Shown here piece by piece: positions 58,010 through 64,000 of a stretch of DNA of 64,000 nucleotides (positions within the stretch are counted from its first letter, which is position 1; each line of letters starts with the position of its first letter). Below the pieces are notes generated by a model, which was not told the DNA's origin, searched no databases, and was given only the letters and a program-made list of their open reading frames with translations. The position numbers and the translations under genes are program-made. This DNA is from Lepidonotus clava (taxonomy: Eukaryota; Annelida; Polychaeta; Phyllodocida; Polynoidae): positions 10,382,001 through 10,446,000 of the forward strand of contig OW387133.1 of NCBI GenBank assembly GCA_936440205.1, in the 5' to 3' direction.

Positions 58010-58270
58010 GCGACACTTGGCCGGCGGTAATCAGTCATCCCACCAATATTTTCATATGAAATCAAGGTCCTCGTGCTCCTTATCGGCGCCCACTCTAATC
58101 TCGGCGGGGAGCTGGACACTCAGGGTGGTTATGAGATATCGGCCAAGTCCTCCCCCGGGGGCCCTCTCCAAGCGGCCATTACCAGAGCGGCAAACAATGC
58201 CGAGTTATTGGTAGCCTGGGCAGCGCGCAGGGGATTAATATGAAGGTGTGTGGCGCGCCTTGTTTCATAT
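58010..58270. other. GC-rich block with TAAT cores
   Basis: Unique GC-rich DNA with ggtaatcagtcatcc, ccattacc and ggattaatatg words directly after the minisatellite. No coding found. Confidence 0.35.
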
Positions 58271-58373
58271 GAGGCGTGTTAATGATTGATACGCCAGTAG
58301 AGAAGGGGCAAAGTTTTTGACTTGTATGTATAGGCTCGAAATCACTCATGCAAAGCTGAAGTACCTCCATATC

Positions 58374-58390
58374 CCACCAGATGGCGCTAG
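58374..58390 (+). promoter_or_regulatory. CTCF-like motif (strong)
   Basis: CCACCAGATGGCGCTAG matches the CTCF consensus along its whole core, including the fly-type AGATGGCGC. It lies about 640 bp beyond the polyadenylation signal of the minus-strand LRR gene. Confidence 0.6.
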
Positions 58391-59012
58391 TGAATGTATA
58401 AATTAGTATCAGTATGATCCGCTAGGTCACAGCTGTAAATATTGTATATTAATGAACAACAAAATCAGAGATGCATTACAACCTGTTAATGCGTTTTATT
58501 TACTAAGAACTAGAAGTAAGTGCAGACATTGAGAACAGAGCTAGTATGTGATAATAATATACTTAGATCGTAAATAGATTAATATAACTGCTAATCACTA
58601 GTTACATTACCCTTTAAACTCTCAATACATATGAAATGATAATCCTAAAGGTTTATATCATTATATCTTTATATCTATAACTATCAGGAGAGCTCTATAC
58701 TAATCAGAATTACTATATAGATACATAATATAGATAATCCTATCGTATAGGGAAAGTCAACAAGATCTATACTCACCTACATGATAGTATTTAGTTTAAG
58801 GATATACTATGTGGTCAAAGTAAAGAATTAGCATATTTAAATGCTTGTTTGAGCCGGTTCTACATTTAACACTCAGCCTATTTGTACCCATGATTACAGA
58901 CGTAGTTAATGGGGTAAAGCTCTTAATTGGCCCTATTGTGAGGAAAGAGAGATGCTACAGATTATAGTAACGTAGTATTATTAGGCAGGATGGAAATGTA
59001 ACAATATTACTC

Positions 59013-59018
59013 TTTATT
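59013..59018 (-). terminator. Polyadenylation signal AATAAA of the minus-strand LRR gene
   Basis: Canonical AATAAA on the minus strand, about 130 bases after the stop codon at 59148, giving a short 3' UTR. Confidence 0.65.
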
Positions 59019-59147
59019 TTGAAGAATCTTCAACATATACAATACCACTATCATATAATTTATCTTGACAATGAGTCAATTTGAAGTTTACTCCTGATTG
59101 CTTTAGGAATGGTTTAACAGATGACGTAGCAGTCACATTGTCAGAAG

Positions 59148-60956
59148 TTATAGTTCAGTCTTGGGGTGGGACTTCATGTAAGAACGTGTCTTCACTCCTG
59201 GTGGTGACTCGGGAAGTGGTTCAACAGATGGTGTGGCAATCATATTATCAGGTGGGAAAGGATGAATTTCAGCTCTGATATCAACGTGACTGTTTGCTCT
59301 CCTATTAAGAGGTGAACGAGAACGATCCCTGTTTTCTCTAGCAGGTGCAGTGTCTTCATCACTTGAAGAATGGTCATCTTTTTTCTCTCCCTCTCCCTCT
59401 TCGTCCTCTCTACAATATATTCAATGGGAATCCTTTTGTAGAAAATATTACTTATTTTTATCATTTTATCAGAGATGCCAGCGTGATATGATTAAAAAAC
59501 CTGAACATTGTCTTATATCATATCGATATAATCAAATATAAATGACTTTAAAATGACAGAAGAATAGTCTTATCCATTTACCTAAATGATCAAATATTTG
59601 ACTCTTAAATATATCTTTAAACAGACCGGAGTAAGCCTGAACACCACTTTACATTGTAGTATAGGGTGCTGGCCAAAGGCTGGCGGCTGCACACCCCCTA
59701 GAATGACACAGAGACCGCCTGGGTGACAGAGGGCCTGACGGGAGGAAGTGGGACAGGGCCCCGGTAACTGATACTGCAGCAGGCGGCCTCTGGGTCAGGG
59801 CCCGGAGGATGGCTATGGGGGCACTTTGGGGATTATTCTCTTCCTTATAGTAATTATAAAACACACCTGGCAACCCTTGCATTTATATGTACGATGTGAT
59901 CTAATTATGCATAATGATATTACATTAAAAAAGCAGCAGACAATGCAAGTTAAAATAAAACTACGAACCAGATATATTTCTTTAAAGAAAATATCATATT
60001 GCATTTATGATTAATAGGCAATAGTTAAAAAATCATGTAATTACTTACTCCTCATCCTTTATGGCGAGCTCTATATATCCTATGTCATCAATGTTAGAGC
60101 TTGAAATGCTCAGACTGTGGTGTGAGCTATCACGCTGGAAAAAAGGCTCCTCTGTGTCTTCTCTATATCCTTTAGAGATATGACGTTTTTTAATACACAC
60201 AACAGTTATTCCAATGCCAACACCACCAAGAATCAGTCCACAACCAGTTATCACGTAGTAAAGTGCTGGGATCCAACTTTGCAGGTTATTATCATTTTCA
60301 CTACGTCCATGTGTATCCCCTGTGTGTTGATTCTCAAATCTAGAAGGATTTTGGGTGGAACTACGTTCATCAGTTGTCATTTGAAAGCTGTGGACTGAGA
60401 TCGGCATAATATGTGTAGACCTAGTTCCATCGGTGGTTGTTTTAAAGTCAGAGTTAGGAGTTGTATGGATGGAATCATATATGCCAGTAGTCGTTTCCAT
60501 CCCTGAATCAAGGGCTTCAGAGACAGAATAATATCCATCATTAGTTGTTTCAATGCTCGACTCAGAACTTGTTAATTTTAAGTCATATCCATCAGTAGTT
60601 GTGTCGTAGCCTGAGCCATGAGTAACATATTGCCCTGCTTCAGGCAAGCATGTATTCTGAAGAATGTTCAAACTCTCAAGTTTTTTAGTGCATTCCAAGG
60701 GGTTATGTCGCAGGTCCATGAGTATGGGGATCTCCTGATCACCAACAGCGTTTATATGATTAAACCTGAGGTCAATCACGTCATAATCAGTCAGTTTTGT
60801 GTAAGTGAAGTCAGGAATCCTTGTTAAACGTGCATTAGCACACTGTATTCTCCTTAACATGGGGATACATACACATTTCTCCAGATTTCCTCCACAGGGA
60901 AAATATGCCTCAGACACCCCAATAGATAGTGATAAGAGGAGCAGTACATAATACAT
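59148..60956 (-). CDS. Small LRR-like single-pass membrane protein with acidic Ser/Arg tail (two exons)
   Basis: Exon 60956-60049 (minus) ends GAG-GA at donor GTAAGT; exon 59409-59148 follows acceptor ttgtag in matching phase, giving 389 residues. In order: signal peptide (1 to about 17); a Cys-rich LRR N-cap-like region (CGG, CVC, C) and one or two degenerate leucine repeats, with Cys to about 103; a Thr/Ser stalk with TTTDGY-type repeats (about 115-225); a membrane span (YYVITGCGLILGGVGIGITV, about 231-253); a cytoplasmic tail with SHHSLSISSSNIDD. The second exon adds an acidic run, a DRSRS segment and a Pro-rich end. Retaining the intron ends the protein at residue 303. It probably acts at the cell surface; ligand unknown. 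Paralogue at 62177-62914. Confidence 0.8.
59410..60048 (-). other. Intron of the LRR gene
   Basis: Begins GTAAGTAATTAC and ends attgaatatattgtag. The donor itself supplies an in-frame TAA directly after residue 303. A GC-rich unique block lies inside (about 59660-59830). The pyrimidine tract is weak, which would favour regulated splicing. Confidence 0.65.
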
Positions 60957-61540
60957 GACTCGTCCTTACTGTGACAAACTTGAAACTAAAGTTTAAGCAA
61001 CTACAAACGGGTGTATTCAAGTGAGGAAATTAAGCCATAAAGTATGGGGACCATTTAGATTGGTTAAGGGAGGACGGGGTTTCTATCTGAGACTCATTTA
61101 GACTGACCAGTAGCGGTTTGTAAAGATAACTAGATGTGCACAAGACACTTTTGATACTACGTTTTTGTAACGTGTTAATCTTATGTATAAAGGTAACCAT
61201 AGTATTATTGCTGATTTCTTTGAATTCTGCACGTTTTAACAACCTAGGGAAGTGTGAATGTTCACCCTGCATTGCATACAGAACAGCGAAATCATCTTTA
61301 TAGTTTAAATATCATAATGATTTTCTCTCTCTTTTTTTTTATTTTTTAGATAATAATAAACATATACTGTTCATTTAGGAGGTATTTTATGTAAGGTTTT
61401 GTCACCAAAAGGATCATTATAGATTCCATTTTGTTTTTCACAAAATGATATTGTCTCTATCCATGTATGTACAAGAGGCCCTCAAGTTGCAATTACTGCT
61501 AAGCTGTTTGCACGTCTACTAACACTCAACGTAATACTAC

Positions 61541-61633
61541 CCACTCTGTGTAGGGACACTAAACAAGGGATTAACTGTTTGGCGCAACCACTTTGTGTGG
61601 TGACATCAAACAAGGGGTCAGTTGTTTGGCACT
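61541..61633. repeat. Two-copy diverged tandem repeat, about 51 bp
   Basis: Units ctgtgtagggaca.taaacaaggg and ttgtgtggtgacatcaaacaaggg, each ending gtttggc, lie between the two LRR genes. Confidence 0.6.
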
Positions 61634-62176
61634 TCCTAATTAACACATCAGCGTCATTGAATAGGTCTCAGTAATCCTCTTAGAGTGCAGATGTTTAAGG
61701 ATAGATATGGGGTTCACTTTACTAACTATGACAGTTATATTGGCATGCAAATTTCAGTAAATGTAATAGGTTATGTTTGGTTATATATATATATATATAT
61801 ATACGAATATGATCTGTCAATAGTTACAAAAATTAAAGATTTAAAATAGAATTCTTTTCTCTTTGTTTATGGATTCTTACATTGAATATGACGTTTTTTG
61901 AGTTAATTAGATTTCTACATTGCATATGACGCCATTAAACTTAGTTATAAGTAACAATTCTAGGTTTGAGTATATATATAAGAAAACTAATGTAAAAACG
62001 ATCAGGTATGTATATAACTAATTGAATCTGGTATAATTAAACTTTATAATACAATAATATGGACATATGATCACAAATAATCAAGTTCTCTTTATCTAGA
62101 CACCATTATGTGCTTATGATAGCCGGGATTACTCATTCATTATGCATAATATCTTTGATTTAATGAATAAACATAT

Positions 62177-62914
62177 CTAGATTTTTTCAGTTGTTTTGTT
62201 GTAAATCGTTTGCAATGGAAATTCATTGGGACAGTAATGTTGCCTATAGAACAGTCTAGGGAAAACATTTTTTCCTTTTTTCCAACATAAAATTGAGAAA
62301 AGAAGTGTGGTTAATAAAAGTACCAATAATCCAACAGCAAGCAGTATAAGAATGGGCGTGGTGGACCTTGAAATGCTACTCTGGGTTGAAGATGTAATAT
62401 TCTGTGTTGTCATTATAGCTAATGTCGTCATCCTACCAATTTCTACAGTATGATTTATATTTAAGGAAGATACCTCTATAGGAACATGACTAGTGTATAA
62501 TGACGAACCACAGGTCATTATCAACGAGATATTCAGATATCCACTCTCATTTAAAAGCCTCCTTTTTTCTGCATTACATTTGAACAGAAAATGATTATCA
62601 GTTATGAATACATGTTGTAAGGCCGGCCAATCTCTCAGAACTAAGTTAAAAAGGCTTGTTATATGAGTATTTGTGATGTATAGCGTTGTACATGCTTCTC
62701 TTACCAACCCATCAAAGTCTGGTAGGAATTTTATGCCAGGTCCGTTACAATATGCCAAATCCATGGTATTTTTGCACAGGCATACTGGAGGACGTCCACA
62801 CTGGGTGTAAAGTTGTCCAAATGCTATATGTGGCTGGCAGAATATCGTGAGAATTCCTATGCAATATGCAAATTTGTAGATTGGAAAATCCTGTTGAATA
62901 GTGCCCATTTTCAA
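62177..62914 (-). CDS. Small LRR-like single-pass membrane protein, single exon
   Basis: 245 residues. A signal peptide or signal anchor (about 12-33, KFAYCIGILTIFCQPHIAFG) is followed by a Cys cluster (QCGRPPVCLCKN, then CNGPG) typical of an LRR N-cap, two degenerate leucine repeats (TTLYITNTHITSLFNL and PALQHVFITDNHF) and a closing Cys pair. Next come a Thr/Ser stalk with N-glycosylation sequons (NIS, NHT, NIT), a membrane span (PILILLAVGLLVLLLTTLLF, about 186-208) and a short basic tail. The layout matches the neighbour at 59148-60956 on the same strand, so the two are probably tandem paralogues. No tail exon or GT donor is seen at its end. Met3 could be the true start. Confidence 0.75.
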   Translation of the reverse strand: MKMGTIQQDFPIYKFAYCIGILTIFCQPHIAFGQLYTQCGRPPVCLCKNTMDLAYCNGPGIKFLPDFDGLVREACTTLYITNTHITSLFNLVLRDWPALQHVFITDNHFLFKCNAEKRRLLNESGYLNISLIMTCGSSLYTSHVPIEVSSLNINHTVEIGRMTTLAIMTTQNITSSTQSSISRSTTPILILLAVGLLVLLLTTLLFSILCWKKGKNVFPRLFYRQHYCPNEFPLQTIYNKTTEKI

Positions 62915-63409
62915 AGCTTATAACAGCAGGATGAGAGTAATCACGGTGCACAAATGTATAACAATTTCAAACCTGTGGAATTAATGTAGTTCCCTATGTA
63001 ATGTTCGTTTTTATGTCACACATTTCAAATCCTCCACTGTCATGAGCTGTACCCTGTGATATGGTGAAAGTGGGCGTTTGTCATTATCTATCACATGGTT
63101 GATAACGCTGCTAAAAGTTACAGGCATGCTCACACTAATTGTACATCTGTATAAGACGAATTGCACATTTACTCAAAAGCACAATTTCGTTATATGAGTG
63201 ATAACAATGAGAATATTATCAAATAACACCTTCAGACAATTATCTTTGGTTTGCCTTTACCTACAGAAACAGGACAAACACTATTATATCGATCTTTGAA
63301 AGGCAGTTGCATATAACTTGATAATGTAAATGTGAAACCCAGTTTAATACGATTTCTAGCTCATTGTGGCAATAATACAGCATGAAATAATGAATTCAAC
63401 AATGCTTGA

Positions 63410-63425
63410 CCACCAGGGGGCGGTG
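63410..63425 (+). promoter_or_regulatory. CTCF-like motif (strong), promoter-proximal
   Basis: CCACCAGGGGGCGGTG matches the vertebrate-type CTCF core. It lies 40 bases upstream of a TATA box and may insulate or anchor that promoter. Confidence 0.55.
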
Positions 63426-63464
63426 GGAAAAACATGTTCAGGCATACCACCAGGATCTTATAGC

Positions 63465-63473
63465 TATATAAGG
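63465..63473 (+). promoter_or_regulatory. TATA box of a plus-strand gene
   Basis: TATATAAGG in a GC-mixed context, 122 bases upstream of an ATG that is followed by a splice donor. A start site is expected near 63495-63500. Confidence 0.5.
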
Positions 63474-63586
63474 AGTAAGGCCTCGTTGGTCAAATCACAA
63501 ACTTCAGCCTGCAATCAAGTCAACAGCAGTTCACCAAAGTATACCCTATACCTGTAGCCTGCCAGAACATCACGTCACTATACGCC

Positions 63587-63595
63587 ATGTCAAAG
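63587..63595 (+). CDS. Candidate first coding exon end (Met-Ser-Lys) of a gene continuing off the right edge
   Basis: ATG TCA AAG is followed by donor GTATGT at 63596. With the TATA box upstream, the layout is that of a first exon of about 100 bases ending three codons into the protein. The next exon is not in the window, so the product is unknown. It could instead be a chance ATG. Confidence 0.4.
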
Positions 63596-63855
63596 GTATG
63601 TCTTCATTTCATGGATTATCTTGTTTTTCCCACAGCCACAAAAGATAGCTCTTTGTGGTCTGTGTCAATGTATTTTGAGTCTATTTGTATGGAAACAACG
63701 TTCTTCATGTCTAGGTATTAATTAAGGGTATTTTATGAGTGTGAGTGTATGGTGCCGCCCTTTATGTGTATATGAGGCCCTCTGATGTCTTAAAGATGCA
63801 GCATGGCGTATATTAGTAATACCAAGGTAAATGACAGCACCTATAAGTCTGTACA

Positions 63856-63870
63856 TGGTGCCACCTGGCG
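63856..63870 (-). promoter_or_regulatory. Weak CTCF-like motif
   Basis: The minus strand reads CGCCAGGTGGCACCA, a partial match to the CTCF core, about 260 bp inside the putative first intron. Confidence 0.3.
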
Positions 63871-63933
63871 TTTAAAGGGGTGTAACACAGAGTAGCTGGG
63901 GTATTATAACGTCATCTGCATGGTGTCTGTACT

Positions 63934-63936
<3 letters not shown>

Positions 63937-63982
<46 letters not shown>
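63937..63982. repeat. (AC)n(AT)n microsatellite
   Basis: About 16 AC units followed by about 6 AT units near the right edge. Confidence 0.95.
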
Positions 63983-63983
<1 letters not shown>

Positions 63984-64000
63984 AACATGACAGACTGGTG

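Noticed and set aside
58017-58214. Possible missing dioxygenase exon in a GC-rich block
   Set aside because: None of the frames contains the expected HYG...HTD-type motifs and there is no acceptor/donor pair in phase 0.
61030-61272. 80-codon minus-strand frame upstream of the LRR gene at 60956
   Set aside because: No signal peptide or domain, weak protein-like composition, and it ends before the next gene without splice signals; probably chance or 5' UTR.

Overview
The window reads as animal nuclear DNA, most likely from a mollusc or other lophotrochozoan. Coding exons are short and separated by kilobase introns with canonical GT/AG junctions. There are CTCF-like motifs, a TATA promoter and AATAAA signals, and many small non-autonomous transposons and minisatellites. 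The mollusc placement rests on my recollection of the GTGAGTGAGTGTTGGG SINE type and on the style of the small LRR membrane proteins; it is not proven here.

Two kinds of protein gene are well supported. (1) A plus-strand gene of the gamma-butyrobetaine/trimethyllysine dioxygenase family (carnitine biosynthesis) has six coding exons at 18958-19142, 40658-40755, 43381-43508, 48151-48287, 53448-53506 and 55169-55244. Their phases join without conflict into 224 residues: a mitochondrial-type leader, the CxCxxC zinc-binding N-terminal domain and the start of the catalytic domain. The iron-binding remainder is not in the window. (2) Two minus-strand genes encode small, related LRR-like single-pass membrane proteins (59148-60956, two exons; 62177-62914, one exon). 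They lie downstream of the last dioxygenase exon seen, perhaps inside its next intron. A TATA box and a short first exon (ATG-Ser-Lys then GTATGT) at 63465-63595 suggest another plus-strand gene running off the right edge.

Layout: 1-2.8 kb is a nest of mobile elements (a solo LTR, a SINE, two MITEs and a hairpin repeat). 2.8-18.9 kb has no recognisable gene, only GC-rich islands, a 30-bp minisatellite and scattered repeats. 19.1-40.7 kb is the 21.5-kb intron 1. It holds a C-rich minisatellite interrupted by a solo LTR and a SINE, several nested MITEs, and tandem arrays with periods of about 350 and 450 bp. 40.7-55.2 kb carries the clustered dioxygenase exons with MITEs, very GC-rich islands and a 1-kb purine-strand repeat between them. 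55.2-59 kb is repeats (a 570-590 bp duplication and a 33-bp minisatellite) and one GC-rich island. 59-64 kb is the LRR gene pair and the new promoter.

The two observations most worth following are these. Eight CTCF-like motifs are laid out divergently: four minus-strand sites lie left of 45 kb and three plus-strand sites right of 51 kb. In the LRR gene, retention of the single intron stops the protein immediately, while splicing adds an 86-residue acidic and Ser/Arg-rich tail.
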